Assembly: GCA_038238015.1 (NCBI GenBank)
Contig: JBBRYA010000047.1
Location: 1 to 29,107 of the forward strand
DNA: 29,107 bases
DNA from: DASQFQ01 sp038238015
GTDB taxonomy: Bacteria; Actinomycetota; Thermoleophilia; Solirubrobacterales; Solirubrobacteraceae
Reading direction: 5' to 3'
Part shown: positions 19,460-27,498 of the stretch, one piece after another
Position numbering within the stretch: the first letter of the stretch is position 1
How the letters are laid out: every line of letters starts with the position of its first letter
Made by a program: the position numbers and the translations under genes
The notes under the pieces: model-generated
What the model was told of the DNA's origin: nothing
The model's database searches: none
The model's input: only the letters and a program-made list of their open reading frames with translations

Positions 19460-20379
19460 TCACGTTCTGCGGCATCGAGCTCGAGCACAAGGTGATCAAC
19501 GCCTCGGGCACCTTCGACGCGATCGCCGCGCGCCGCGCGTTCGGCGACGCGCTGCTCGAACGGTTCCCGTTCGCCGCCTTCGTCTCAAAGACCGTCACGC
19601 TCCAGGCGCGCCAGGGCAACCCGCCGCCGCGGCTGTGGGAGCTGCCCGGCGGGATGATCAACTCGATCGGGTTGCCCAACAAGGGCCTGGAGGGCTACCT
19701 CGCCCACGACCTGCCAGAGCTCGCGCGCCTGCCGGTCCCGCTGATCGTCAACGTCATGGGCTTCACCCGCGCCGAGGTGGCGACGCTCGTCGAGGCGTTC
19801 GCCGAGCGCGAGGAGGTCGCGGCGCTCGAGCTCAACGTCTCCTGCCCGAACGTGGAGACCGGGATGATCATGGGGGCCGACCCGCGCGAGACGGCCGCGC
19901 TGGTCGAGCACGTACGACCGCTGACGAGCAAGCCGATCGTCGTCAAGCTGACGCCCAACTGCACCGCGCCGGGGGACGTCGCCGCCGCGGCCGAGGGCGC
20001 AGGGGCCGATGCCGTCTCGCTCATCAACACGTTCAAGGGCATGGCCTTTCATCCGCGCCGGGCGACCACCCCGTGGCTCGGCGGCGGGACCGGCGGCGTG
20101 TCGGGCCCGGCGGTCCGCGCGATGGCGCTGGCGCAGGTCGCCGAGGTGCGCGCGCGCGTCACGCTGCCGATCGTGGGGATGGGCGGCGTGCAGCGCGGCC
20201 GGCATGCCCATGACCTGCTGCAGGCGGGAGCCGATCTGGTCGCGGTGGGCACTGAGTCCTTCCGCGATCCGCTCGCCGGAGCGCGGGTCGCCGCGGAGCT
20301 CGCCCAGATCGCGCAAGACGGCGGTGCGCACGCTGTCGGCTCGCTCAAGGCTCGACCGCGCATAGCACACTCGACGTAA
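19456..20379 (+). CDS. pyrD: Dihydroorotate dehydrogenase, class 1B catalytic subunit
   Basis: A 307-residue FMN TIM-barrel enzyme that oxidises dihydroorotate to orotate in the cytoplasm. The active-site base is Cys130 in LELNVSCPNV, which marks class 1 enzymes; the quinone-linked class 2 uses Ser. With pyrK adjacent this is the NAD-dependent 1B type. NASGTFD, FVSKTVTLQARQGNPPPRLWE, VVKLTPN and LINTFKGMAF are further family motifs. The GTG at 19456 overlaps pyrK by four bases. It ends the operon; the next genes of the pathway (pyrE, pyrF) do not follow. Confidence 0.97.
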   Translation: MITFCGIELEHKVINASGTFDAIAARRAFGDALLERFPFAAFVSKTVTLQARQGNPPPRLWELPGGMINSIGLPNKGLEGYLAHDLPELARLPVPLIVNVMGFTRAEVATLVEAFAEREEVAALELNVSCPNVETGMIMGADPRETAALVEHVRPLTSKPIVVKLTPNCTAPGDVAAAAEGAGADAVSLINTFKGMAFHPRRATTPWLGGGTGGVSGPAVRAMALAQVAEVRARVTLPIVGMGGVQRGRHAHDLLQAGADLVAVGTESFRDPLAGARVAAELAQIAQDGGAHAVGSLKARPRIAHST

Positions 20380-20430
20380 AAAAACCCTGCAAATCGAGGC
20401 TTCAGCGTCAACCAACCTCCACGCGTCTGG

Positions 20431-20445
20431 ACCTCAAGTTGAGGT
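20431..20445. repeat. Perfect 15-bp dyad (operator candidate)
   Basis: ACCTCAAGTTGAGGT is a 7+1+7 perfect inverted repeat in the pyrD-mihF gap, 24 bases upstream of the proposed mihF -35. As RNA it could also fold as a 6-bp stem with a 3-base loop, but there is no T-tract. Its half-sites resemble SoxR/MerR-type CCTCAAG, yet the spacing is too short for that class. A protein-binding site is possible; the factor is unknown. Confidence 0.45.
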
Positions 20446-20469
20446 GGAGCCGAATTGCGTGGTTATGGC

Positions 20470-20497
20470 TTGTTCGTTCACGCAAGAGATGTAGACT
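20470..20497 (+). promoter_or_regulatory. Probable promoter of mihF (leaderless transcript)
   Basis: TTGTTC (20470-20475) and TAGACT (20492-20497) are separated by 16 bases and resemble sigma-70-type actinobacterial -35 and -10 boxes. The expected start site, 7-9 bases on, falls on or next to the ATG at 20506, and no Shine-Dalgarno sequence precedes that ATG. A leaderless mRNA, common in actinobacteria, is therefore likely. Confidence 0.55.
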
Positions 20498-20505
20498 CGC
20501 CGCCG

Positions 20506-20850
20506 ATGCCGCCCGCGACGAAGACCCCACAGAAGCCTGGGGTGGCTGCACCGGAGCGTTCCCTCGTTCAGCGGATGGAAGCGCTCGAGCGGGCGAACCA
20601 GATCCGCACGCGCCGCGCCAAGCTCAAGCGCGACCTCAAGGCCGGCCGATCGAGCATCCACGACCTGTTGCTCGAGCCGCCGGAGTTCGTCGAGACCGCC
20701 AAGGTCTTCGACATGCTGCTCGCCGTCCCCAAGTACGGGCGCGTGAAGGTCAACAAGGTCCTGGTCCAGTGCAGGATCTCGCCGAGCAAGACGATCGGCG
20801 GCCTGTCCCAGCGGCAGCGCACCGAGCTCGTCTCCATGCTGCGGCGCTAG
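20506..20850 (+). CDS. mihF: Actinobacterial integration host factor (mIHF)
   Basis: A 114-residue nucleoid-associated DNA-binding protein unrelated in sequence to enterobacterial IHF. After a Pro/Lys-rich N-terminus, a long basic helix (RANQIRTRRAKLKRDLKAGR) leads to the conserved SSIHDLLLEPPEFVETAKVFDMLLAVPKYGRVKVNKVLVQCRISPSKTIGGLSQRQRTELVSML region. The PKYGRVKVNK to GGLSQRQR part is the helix-two-turn-helix DNA-binding element. The ATG at 20506 is chosen from the promoter position; an in-frame TTG at 20455 would add 17 residues including the promoter. It is followed by gmk and rpoZ as in many actinobacteria. Confidence 0.93.
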   Translation: MPPATKTPQKPGVAAPERSLVQRMEALERANQIRTRRAKLKRDLKAGRSSIHDLLLEPPEFVETAKVFDMLLAVPKYGRVKVNKVLVQCRISPSKTIGGLSQRQRTELVSMLRR

Positions 20851-20872
20851 CGCGCCGCGAAAGCCCTCGAGC

Positions 20873-20907
20873 GTCGACGTAGTCGGCCTGAGACCGACTC
20901 AGTCGAC
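20873..20907 (+). terminator. Long hairpin after mihF
   Basis: The arms GTCGAC (20873-20878) with GTCGAC (20902-20907), and AGTCGG (20881-20886) with CCGACT (20894-20899), stack across a 2x2 mismatch around a 7-base loop. It begins 22 bases after the mihF stop. No T-tract follows, so it may be a factor-assisted terminator, an mRNA 3'-end protector or a processing site before gmk. Confidence 0.5.
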
Positions 20908-20985
20908 ACTCGGCGATCTGGGGGCCGTGCCGCAACGCTCCCGGGCTCCTGGCCCAGCCGGTGTTGACGTTCGCGCCGCCTCATC

Positions 20986-21552
20986 GTGAAGACTGCGCGC
21001 ATCTCCGTCTTCGTCGTCACCGGGCCCTCGGGCGTCGGCAAGGGCACGCTGATCCGCGCGCTGCGCGAGCGCGTGCCCGAGCTCGAGCTCGCGGTGTCGG
21101 CCACGACGCGCGCCCCGCGGCCGGGGGAGCGCGACGGGGTCGACTACCACTTCCTCACCGACGACGAGTTCGAGCGCCGCGTGCAGGCGGGGGCCTTCAT
21201 CGAGCACGCGCGCTACTCCGGCCGGCGCTACGGCACGCTGCGCTCCGAGCTCGAGCAGCGGGCCACCGGTGGGCGCCCCGTCGTGCTCGAGATCGAGGTC
21301 CAGGGGGCCCGCCAGGTCCGCGAGTCGATGCCCGAGGTGGTGCAGGTGTTCATCGCCCCGCCGAGCGAGGACGCGCTGCGCACGCGGCTGATCGGGCGCG
21401 GCACCGACTCGCCCGATCAGGTGCAGGCGCGGCTGAACACCGCGCGCGAGGAGCTCGGGGCGCAGGGGGAGTTCCCGCACGTCGTGGTCAACGACCGGCT
21501 CGAGGACGCGGTCGGCACCCTGGAGCGCCTCGTGCGCGGGACGCTAGAATGA
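20986..21552 (+). CDS. gmk: Guanylate kinase
   Basis: A 188-residue kinase that phosphorylates GMP to GDP with ATP, linking purine supply to GTP and (p)ppGpp pools. The P-loop GPSGVGKGT is at residues 13-21. The GMP-binding region SATTRAPRPGERDGVDYHFL and the segment EHARYSGRRYGTLRSELE follow, then VVLEIEVQGARQV and the lid FIAPPSEDALRTRLIGRGTDSPDQVQARL. The GTG at 20986 gives a short, normal N-terminus (KTARISVFVVTGPSG). TTGACG at 20964-20969 resembles a -35, but a -10 at proper distance would fall inside the gene, so I do not call it. The stop precedes rpoZ by 27 bases. Confidence 0.97.
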   Translation: MKTARISVFVVTGPSGVGKGTLIRALRERVPELELAVSATTRAPRPGERDGVDYHFLTDDEFERRVQAGAFIEHARYSGRRYGTLRSELEQRATGGRPVVLEIEVQGARQVRESMPEVVQVFIAPPSEDALRTRLIGRGTDSPDQVQARLNTAREELGAQGEFPHVVVNDRLEDAVGTLERLVRGTLE

Positions 21553-21579
21553 GCAGGCCCCCGAACCGAGGATGCACCC

Positions 21580-21810
21580 TTGATCTCACCCCGCGTCGAC
21601 CGCCTGCTTGACAACGTCGACTCGCCGTACGCCAGCGTGATCGTGGCCGCCAAGCGGGCGCGCCAGATCAACTCGTACTACCACAACCTCGGCGAAGGCA
21701 CCTTCGAGGAGTTCCCGCCGCCCATGATCGATACGGGCTCGAAGAACTACCTGACGATCGCGCTCGAAGAGGTCGCGGCCGGCAAGATCAAGTACCGCTA
21801 CCGCGGCTGA
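21580..21810 (+). CDS. rpoZ: RNA polymerase omega subunit
   Basis: A 76-residue omega subunit, which helps assemble the beta' subunit into RNA polymerase. The core reads VDRLLDNVDSPYASVIVAAKRARQINSYYHNLG with the conserved AAKRARQIN, and the C-terminus is SKNYLTIALEEVAAGKIKYRYRG, as in actinobacteria. TTG 21580 is the only start that fits; GAGGA lies seven bases upstream. TAGAAT at 21545-21550, overlapping the gmk stop, resembles a -10 and could supply an internal promoter, though no -35 is seen. The gmk-rpoZ-coaBC order is widely conserved. Confidence 0.96.
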   Translation: MISPRVDRLLDNVDSPYASVIVAAKRARQINSYYHNLGEGTFEEFPPPMIDTGSKNYLTIALEEVAAGKIKYRYRG

Positions 21811-21833
21811 TCGAGTCCGAAGGGCGCGGCCCG

Positions 21834-23093
21834 ATGGCGCGCATCCTGCTCGGCGTCACCGGCGGCATCGCCGCCTACAAGGCGCTCGAGCTCGCCCGGC
21901 TGGCCACCAAGGCCGGCCATGCCGTGCGCGTGATCCAGACCGAGGCCTCGACGCGCTTCGTCGGGACGGCCTCCTTCGCAGCCGTGACCGGCGCGCCGGT
22001 CCTGGTCTCGGAGTACGAGCCCGATGCGCTGCGCGGCGCCTTCCCGGGCGACCCGGCGCCTGAGCACGCCCCGCTGTCGCACCTCGCGCTCGCCGAGCGC
22101 GCGGACGTCCTCCTGATCGCCCCGGCCTCGGCCAACACGCTGGCCAAGCTCGCCGGCGGGCACGCCGACAACCTGCTCACCGCGGCGGCGCTCGCGTGCC
22201 GGCGACCGCTGATCGTCGCTCCGGCCATGAACGACGCGATGTACGAGCACCCGGCCACGCACTCGAACCTCGCGCGCCTGCGCGAGCGCGGGGTGCAGGT
22301 GCTCGAGCCGGGGACCGGCGCGCTGGGATCCCCGGGCGAGTGGGGCGTCGGCCGCCTGCCCGAGCCGGCCGAGCTCCTGCGCGCCGTCGAGGCCCGCCTC
22401 GGGCCCGCCGGCGGCTCGCTCGACGGCCTGCGCGTGCTGGTCACCGCAGGGGGCACGCGCGAGCCGATCGACGCGGTGCGCTTCGTCGGCAATCGCTCCT
22501 CGGGCCGCATGGGCTGGGCGCTCGCCGAAGAGGCGGCGAGGCGCGGCGCCGACGTGACCGTGATCGCCGCCAACGTGGCGCTGGCGCGCAGGCCGGGCAT
22601 CGCCTACGTCGAGGTCGGCAGCGCGGCCGAGCTCGCGGCCGCCTGCGAGAGCGCCTTCGACGCCTGCGACGTGCTGCTGATGGCCGCGGCCGTCGCCGAC
22701 TACGCACCCGAGCAGGCCCACGCGGGGAAGCTCAAGAAGGGCGCCACCGGCGATCGCCTGGCGCTCGAGCTGCGGCGCACGCCCGACGTGCTCGCGAGCC
22801 TCGCGGCCCGCCGCCGCCCGGGCCAGCTGCTGGTCGGCTTCGCCGCCGAGCACGGCGAGGGCGCCGTCGCCTACGGGCGCGAGAAGCTCGCGCGCAAGGG
22901 TCTCGACGCCGTCGTGGTCAACGACGTCGCGGCGCCCGGCATCGCCTTCGACGCGGCCGACAACGAGGTCACCATCGTCACCGCCGACGACGAGCGCCAC
23001 GTGCCGCGCGCCACCAAGGCGGCGGTCGCGTGCGCCATCCTGGACGCCGTGTTGAGCCGCCGTTCATCTCCGGACGTAAGGGTCGGGAGCTGA
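21834..23093 (+). CDS. coaBC: Bifunctional phosphopantothenoylcysteine synthetase/decarboxylase
   Basis: A 419-residue coenzyme A biosynthesis enzyme: CoaB joins cysteine to 4'-phosphopantothenate, and the FMN enzyme CoaC decarboxylates the product. The CoaC half (1-190) has GVTGGIAAYKALEL, His83 in LSHLALAE and the PAMN motif (Asn133 in VAPAMNDAMYEHPAT). The CoaB half has VTAGGTREPIDAVRFVGNRSSGRMG, MAAAVADYAP, KLKKG and VVNDV. At the place where E. coli CoaC has its catalytic Cys (ACGDVGPGRM), this protein reads GSPGEWGVGRL, with Pro167 aligned to the Cys. I believe mycobacterial enzymes also lack it, so it may be a lineage trait. It overlaps the next gene by one base (TGATG). Confidence 0.95.
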   Translation: MARILLGVTGGIAAYKALELARLATKAGHAVRVIQTEASTRFVGTASFAAVTGAPVLVSEYEPDALRGAFPGDPAPEHAPLSHLALAERADVLLIAPASANTLAKLAGGHADNLLTAAALACRRPLIVAPAMNDAMYEHPATHSNLARLRERGVQVLEPGTGALGSPGEWGVGRLPEPAELLRAVEARLGPAGGSLDGLRVLVTAGGTREPIDAVRFVGNRSSGRMGWALAEEAARRGADVTVIAANVALARRPGIAYVEVGSAAELAAACESAFDACDVLLMAAAVADYAPEQAHAGKLKKGATGDRLALELRRTPDVLASLAARRRPGQLLVGFAAEHGEGAVAYGREKLARKGLDAVVVNDVAAPGIAFDAADNEVTIVTADDERHVPRATKAAVACAILDAVLSRRSSPDVRVGS

Positions 23094-24064
23094 TGGAGCC
23101 GCTCGAGCCCAGCCCCGACACCGTGGCCGCGAGCGAGGTCACCGCCGCTGGGGCGGTGGCCCGGCGCATCGAGGAGAACATCCGTCGTGCCGTCAAGGTC
23201 CGCGACGAGGTGCTCGAGCACGTCGTCGTCGCCCTGCTGGCGGAGGGCCACATCCTCGTCGAGGACTACCCCGGCGTCGGCAAGACCGCGCTGGCGCGGG
23301 CCCTATCGCGCTCGATCGACTGCCAGTTCGCGCGCATCCAGTGCACGGCCGACCTGCTACCCGCCGACATCGTGGGCACCAACGTCTACAACCAGCGCGA
23401 GCAGCGCTTCGAGTTCCGGCCCGGGCCGATCTTCGCGAACATCGTGATCGTCGACGAGGTCAACCGCGCCTCGCCGAAGACCCAGTCGGGGCTGCTCGAG
23501 TGCATGCAGGAGCGCATGGTCACCGTCGACGTGCACTCCCACGAGCTGGCGCGCCCGTTCATCGTCTTCGCGACCCAGAACCCCGTCGAGTACGAGGGCA
23601 CCTACCCGCTGCCCGAGGCCCAGGTCGACCGCTTCATGGTCCGCCTCGAGCTCGGCTACCCCGCCGCCGCCGAGGAGGCGGGCATGCTGGCCGGCCACGA
23701 GGCGGGCGACAAGGTGCTCGACCTGCAGAGCGTCGCCGACCGCGCCGAGGTGCTCGACGCCCAGGACGCCGGGCGGCGCGTGCACGCCTCCAAGGCGCTG
23801 CGCGAGTACATCGTCGCGCTGCTGCACCGCACGCGCTCCGACCACCGCGTCGAGCTCGGCGCCTCACCGCGCGCCGGGCTGATGCTCCTGCGCGCGGCCA
23901 AGGCGCGGGCGCTCATCCGCGGCCGCGATCACGCCCTGCCCGACGACGTGCAGGCGCTCGCCGATGCGGTGCTGGCGCACCGCATCATGCTCGTGCCCGA
24001 GGCCGTGGGCGTCCGGCGCTCCGAGATCGTGGCCGACGCGATCGCGGCGACGCCGGCGCTGTAG
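23093..24064 (+). CDS. MoxR-family AAA+ ATPase
   Basis: A 323-residue MoxR-type AAA+ ATPase, a chaperone-like protein usually working with the DUF58/VWA proteins beside it. Walker A is YPGVGKTALA (GVGKT 61-65), Walker B is IVIVDEVNRA (Asp121, Glu122), followed by the MoxR signature SPKTQSGLLECMQE, FATQNPVEYEGTYPLPEAQVDRF (sensor 1 and arginine-finger region) and the C-terminal lid GASPRAGLMLLRAAKA with sensor 2 Arg. The ATG at 23093 overlaps the coaBC stop by one base; GGGAG precedes it. It is nine bases from the DUF58 gene. Confidence 0.95.
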   Translation: MEPLEPSPDTVAASEVTAAGAVARRIEENIRRAVKVRDEVLEHVVVALLAEGHILVEDYPGVGKTALARALSRSIDCQFARIQCTADLLPADIVGTNVYNQREQRFEFRPGPIFANIVIVDEVNRASPKTQSGLLECMQERMVTVDVHSHELARPFIVFATQNPVEYEGTYPLPEAQVDRFMVRLELGYPAAAEEAGMLAGHEAGDKVLDLQSVADRAEVLDAQDAGRRVHASKALREYIVALLHRTRSDHRVELGASPRAGLMLLRAAKARALIRGRDHALPDDVQALADAVLAHRIMLVPEAVGVRRSEIVADAIAATPAL

Positions 24065-24073
24065 GCGGCCGCC

Positions 24074-25198
24074 GTGCGCTCCGCCGTCGGGTGCGCGGGG
24101 CTGGGGGTCGTGCTCCTGCTCGTCGCGGGGACGTTCGACGCCGAGCCGCTCTACGTCACCGGGTCGGCGCTCGCCCTGCTCGGCCTCGGTGCCTACGCGT
24201 GGATCGCGACGGGAGCCCGCGGCGCCTCGGTGCACCGCGAGCTGACACAGCGCAGCGTGGTCGAGGAGGAGCCGCTGATCGTGCGCATCGAGGCCAGCGC
24301 CGGGCGGCTGCCGCTGCCCCCCGGCTGGATCGACGAGCCGCTGCTGCCCGAGGCGGTCCGCTTCCGCTCGGGCCGCCGCCGCGCGCGCGTCCGCGTCGAG
24401 GTCACCTTCGGGCGCCGCGGGCGGCGGTCGCTCGCGGCGCCCGCGCTCGTCCTGCGCGACCCCTTCGGCCTCGCGCAGCGCGTGGTCAGCGGCGGTGAGC
24501 CCGACGATCTGCTCGTGCTGCCCCGGGTCTACCCGGTGCGTGCGACCGCCGGCGGGGGTGAGGCGTCGCGCGCGCACACCCGCGCGGCCCTGACGGCGGC
24601 GGCCGAGACCGAGATCGACGGGCTGCGCCCGCACCGCGAGGGCGCGCCGGCCTCGCGCATCCACTGGCCGGCGCTGGCGCGCGGCGCGGGCCTGATGGAG
24701 CGCAAGCTGATCTCGGAGTCCGACTCCCGTCCGCTGGTCGTGCTCGACCCGCGCGGCGGCGTCGGGACCGAGGACGCCGAGGCGGCGCTCGACGCCGCGG
24801 TGCGCGCCACCGCTTCGCTGGCGGTGCACTTCGCGCGAAAGGGCGGCTGCTCGCTGCTGCTCCCGGGCGACCGGCGCGCCACGACGATCGAGCCCGACCT
24901 GCTGTCCTGGCCGGGGGCGCACGCCCGCCTGGCGCTGGTCGACGCTTCCAGCGGGCCGGCGCTGATCGCGGCGCAGAACCGCCGCGGGCTGATCGCCTAC
25001 GTCTCGGCGCGTTCGCTGGACCGCCCGCCGCGCGGGCTGGGCCGCACCCCGGGCGGCTGCCTGCTGATTGTTCCCGGCGGGCTCGCGGGCCGCCGCGCGG
25101 TGCTCGAGGTCGCCGGCTGCCAGGGGTACGTCACGGGCCGCAGCGGCGGCTCCGCAGCGCTCGCCGCCGTGGGCGCCGCGGGGGGGGCACCGGCGTGA
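24074..25198 (+). CDS. DUF58 domain-containing membrane protein
   Basis: A 374-residue protein with two N-terminal hydrophobic segments (about 3-19 and 27-45), a beta-rich region and the DUF58 core at about residues 175-225 (EIDGLRPHREGAPASRIHWPALARGAGLMERKL ... PLVVLD). The C-terminal part resembles a degenerate von Willebrand A fold. Such proteins are encoded next to MoxR ATPases and transglutaminases and are thought to form a membrane-linked complex; the biochemical role is not settled. The GTG at 24074 is chosen because it leads straight into the first helix. It overlaps the transglutaminase gene by four bases (GTGA). Confidence 0.92.
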   Translation: MRSAVGCAGLGVVLLLVAGTFDAEPLYVTGSALALLGLGAYAWIATGARGASVHRELTQRSVVEEEPLIVRIEASAGRLPLPPGWIDEPLLPEAVRFRSGRRRARVRVEVTFGRRGRRSLAAPALVLRDPFGLAQRVVSGGEPDDLLVLPRVYPVRATAGGGEASRAHTRAALTAAAETEIDGLRPHREGAPASRIHWPALARGAGLMERKLISESDSRPLVVLDPRGGVGTEDAEAALDAAVRATASLAVHFARKGGCSLLLPGDRRATTIEPDLLSWPGAHARLALVDASSGPALIAAQNRRGLIAYVSARSLDRPPRGLGRTPGGCLLIVPGGLAGRRAVLEVAGCQGYVTGRSGGSAALAAVGAAGGAPA

Positions 25199-27498
25199 GC
25201 GCGGCGGTCACCCGCCTGGTCGGCACGCGCCCGCCGGCGGCAGGGCAGCCCGCCCGCGCAGCGCGCTCGACCGCGGGCGGGCCGCTGCTGCCGCTGCCCC
25301 TCGCGCGCGGTGTCGCGCTGCTCGCGCTCGCGGTGTTCGGGGCCCTGCACTGGATGGCGATGCTCGACCCTCCCGAGGCCCGGCGCGCCTGGTACGCGGT
25401 CGGCGCGGGCACCCTCGGCGCGCTGGCGCTGCTCGGCGCGGGGCGGCTGCGCGCTCCGGCGGCGCGCACCGGCGCGGCGGCCGCCACGGCCGTGGCGCTG
25501 CTCGGCATCGCCTTTCTCGCCGGCGGCGTGGCCGACGAAACCCTGCGTCCCGACCGCTGTGGCACCCTCGCCACGGGCATCGGCCGCGGGCTCTCGGCGG
25601 TGCCGGGTGCGCGCGTGCCCTACGCCGGGCTCGACGAGTGGATCCGCCTCGACCTCGCCCTCGGCGGCACCGTGCTGGTTGCGGTGGCGGCGCTGCTGGC
25701 ATTCTGGCCCCGGCGCAGCCAGACCGGTTTCCCGGTCGCGGCGCTCGTCCTCCTGGTCATGCTCTACGCGGTTCCCGCGGTGGCGCTCGACTTCAACGCG
25801 GAGTTCCTGCGCGGGGCGCTGCTCGCGCTGCTCCTGCTCGCCGCCCTGCGCCTGGAGCGCCTGCGCCTCCACGAGGCGCGCGGCGCCGCGCTGCTGGCGG
25901 TGGCGGCCGTGACGCTCGGCCTGCTGGTGGCGCCTGCGCTGGATGGCGACACCCCGTGGTGGGACTACGAGACGTGGGCGCTCTCCACGGCGTCCGCGCG
26001 ATCGACGAGCTTCAGCTGGGATCACCGCTACGGGCCGCTGAACTGGCCGCGCGACGGGCGCGAGATGCTGCGGGTCAAGGCCCGGCAGCCCGCCTACTGG
26101 AAGGCGCAGAACCTCGATGCGTTCGACGGTCGCCGCTGGCGCCAGGTGGGGGGGACGCGCGAGGCGGTCAACCGCGAACTGCCCGGCGACCCTCGCAACC
26201 TGCGCCGCTGGACGCAGACCATCGAGGTCACGCTGCGCAACCTGCGCTCGCTCACCTTCGTCACCGCGGGGATCCCGATCGCCGGCCCGCAGATCGCGGG
26301 ACGGGTGGCGCTGCCCGGGCCGCCCGGGATCTGGGTGTCGAGCCACACCCTGCACCGCGGCGACAGCTACAAGGTCAAGGTCTACACCCCGCGGCCGACC
26401 GAGCACGAGCTCGCGGCGGCGGGCACCGTCTACGAGCGCGACCTGCTCCCCTACCGTGCGCTCGACGTGGTCAGCCCGGCCCCCGGCCGGGGCCTGGCCC
26501 GGGTCGTGTTCCCGGAATGGGACGCGGTCGGAGCGCCTGTGCAGGCCAACGCCGAGGACGCGATGCCCGGCTCGCGCGTCACCCCTGTCGACGGCTCGCG
26601 CATGCTCCAGCGCACCAACCTGCGGCGGTCCTGGGCGCTGTCGCGGCGGCTCAAGCGGCGGTCGGGCAGCCCGTTCGCGTACGTCAAGGCGGTTGAGGCC
26701 TACCTCGGCCCCGGCTTCACCTACTCCGAGTCGCCGCCCGTGTCGGCGGAGACGCTCGACGGGTTCCTGTTCGACGCGAAGTCGGGCTACTGCCAGCAGT
26801 ACTCCGGGGCGATGGCGATGCTGCTGCGCATGGGGGGCGTCCCGGCGCGCGTGGCGACCGGCTTCACCTCGGGCTCCTACGACCGCAGGGCGGGCGAGTA
26901 CGTCGTCCGCGATCTCGACGCCCACTCGTGGGTCGAGGCGTGGTTCCCCGGCATCGGCTGGGTGACCTTCGACCCGACGCCATCGGCCGCGCCTCCGCGC
27001 TCGCAGTCCGCCGAGGCCGGGGCGGCGACCTCCGGTGACGCGCCGGACCTGGGAGGCGCCCGGCGGCTCGACGCGCGCGCCGGGACCGGCGCGAGCGCGT
27101 CCACGCCATGGGAGCGCATCGCGCTACTGGGCCTGCTCGCGGCGGCGCTACTCGCCGGCCTGGCGGCCGCGGTGGTGTGGTGGCGCCGCCAAACCGCGCT
27201 GCCGCCCATGCTCGAGCTCGAACGCGCGCTGCGGCGGACGCGCAGGGTGCCGGCGCCCGGCGCCACGCTGACGCGCATCGAGTCCGGCCTGGCCCGCTCA
27301 CCGGAGGCTGCCGGCTACGTCCGCGCGCTGCGTGAGCAACGCTACGGCAGCGGCGGCGCGGCGCCCACGCGCAGCCAGCGGCGCGGCCTGCGCGCCGAGC
27401 TGGCACGCGGCGCCGGGCTCGCCGGTCGCCTGCGCGCGTGGTGGGCGCTACCCCCCACCCGGCCCCGCAGGCGCCCTACACTCGATGCCCATGGCTGA
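25195..27498 (+). CDS. Transglutaminase-like membrane protease/amidase (TgpA family)
   Basis: A 767-residue membrane protein. Several hydrophobic helices occupy roughly residues 35-250 (for example VALLGIAFLAGGVA, VLVAVAALLAFW and AALVLLVMLYAVPAVAL), followed by a large extracytoplasmic region. The transglutaminase core has a complete Cys-His-Asp triad: Cys533 (KSGYCQQYSGAMAMLLR), His577 (DLDAHSWVEAWF) and Asp593 (TFDPTPS). A final membrane helix (about 640-662, ALLGLLAAALLAGLAAAVVWW) precedes a basic cytoplasmic tail of about 100 residues. The family acts on peptide or isopeptide bonds at the cell surface; no substrate is known here. The GTG at 25195 overlaps the DUF58 gene by four bases. 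It is the third gene of the MoxR-DUF58-TgpA module. Confidence 0.93.
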   Translation: MSAAVTRLVGTRPPAAGQPARAARSTAGGPLLPLPLARGVALLALAVFGALHWMAMLDPPEARRAWYAVGAGTLGALALLGAGRLRAPAARTGAAAATAVALLGIAFLAGGVADETLRPDRCGTLATGIGRGLSAVPGARVPYAGLDEWIRLDLALGGTVLVAVAALLAFWPRRSQTGFPVAALVLLVMLYAVPAVALDFNAEFLRGALLALLLLAALRLERLRLHEARGAALLAVAAVTLGLLVAPALDGDTPWWDYETWALSTASARSTSFSWDHRYGPLNWPRDGREMLRVKARQPAYWKAQNLDAFDGRRWRQVGGTREAVNRELPGDPRNLRRWTQTIEVTLRNLRSLTFVTAGIPIAGPQIAGRVALPGPPGIWVSSHTLHRGDSYKVKVYTPRPTEHELAAAGTVYERDLLPYRALDVVSPAPGRGLARVVFPEWDAVGAPVQANAEDAMPGSRVTPVDGSRMLQRTNLRRSWALSRRLKRRSGSPFAYVKAVEAYLGPGFTYSESPPVSAETLDGFLFDAKSGYCQQYSGAMAMLLRMGGVPARVATGFTSGSYDRRAGEYVVRDLDAHSWVEAWFPGIGWVTFDPTPSAAPPRSQSAEAGAATSGDAPDLGGARRLDARAGTGASASTPWERIALLGLLAAALLAGLAAAVVWWRRQTALPPMLELERALRRTRRVPAPGATLTRIESGLARSPEAAGYVRALREQRYGSGGAAPTRSQRRGLRAELARGAGLAGRLRAWWALPPTRPRRRPTLDAHG

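Noticed and set aside
20431..20445. SoxR box
   Set aside because: Half-sites resemble CCTCAAG, but known SoxR sites need a longer symmetric spacing within a promoter spacer; here the dyad is too short and lies upstream of the -35.
20964..20992. gmk promoter with TTGACG as -35
   Set aside because: A properly spaced -10 would lie within the gmk start and is a poor match; the start would then be inside the gene.
24997..26925. 642-codon minus-strand open frame opposite the transglutaminase gene
   Set aside because: Antisense shadow; composition is Arg/Gln/His-rich and the plus strand holds an intact catalytic triad.
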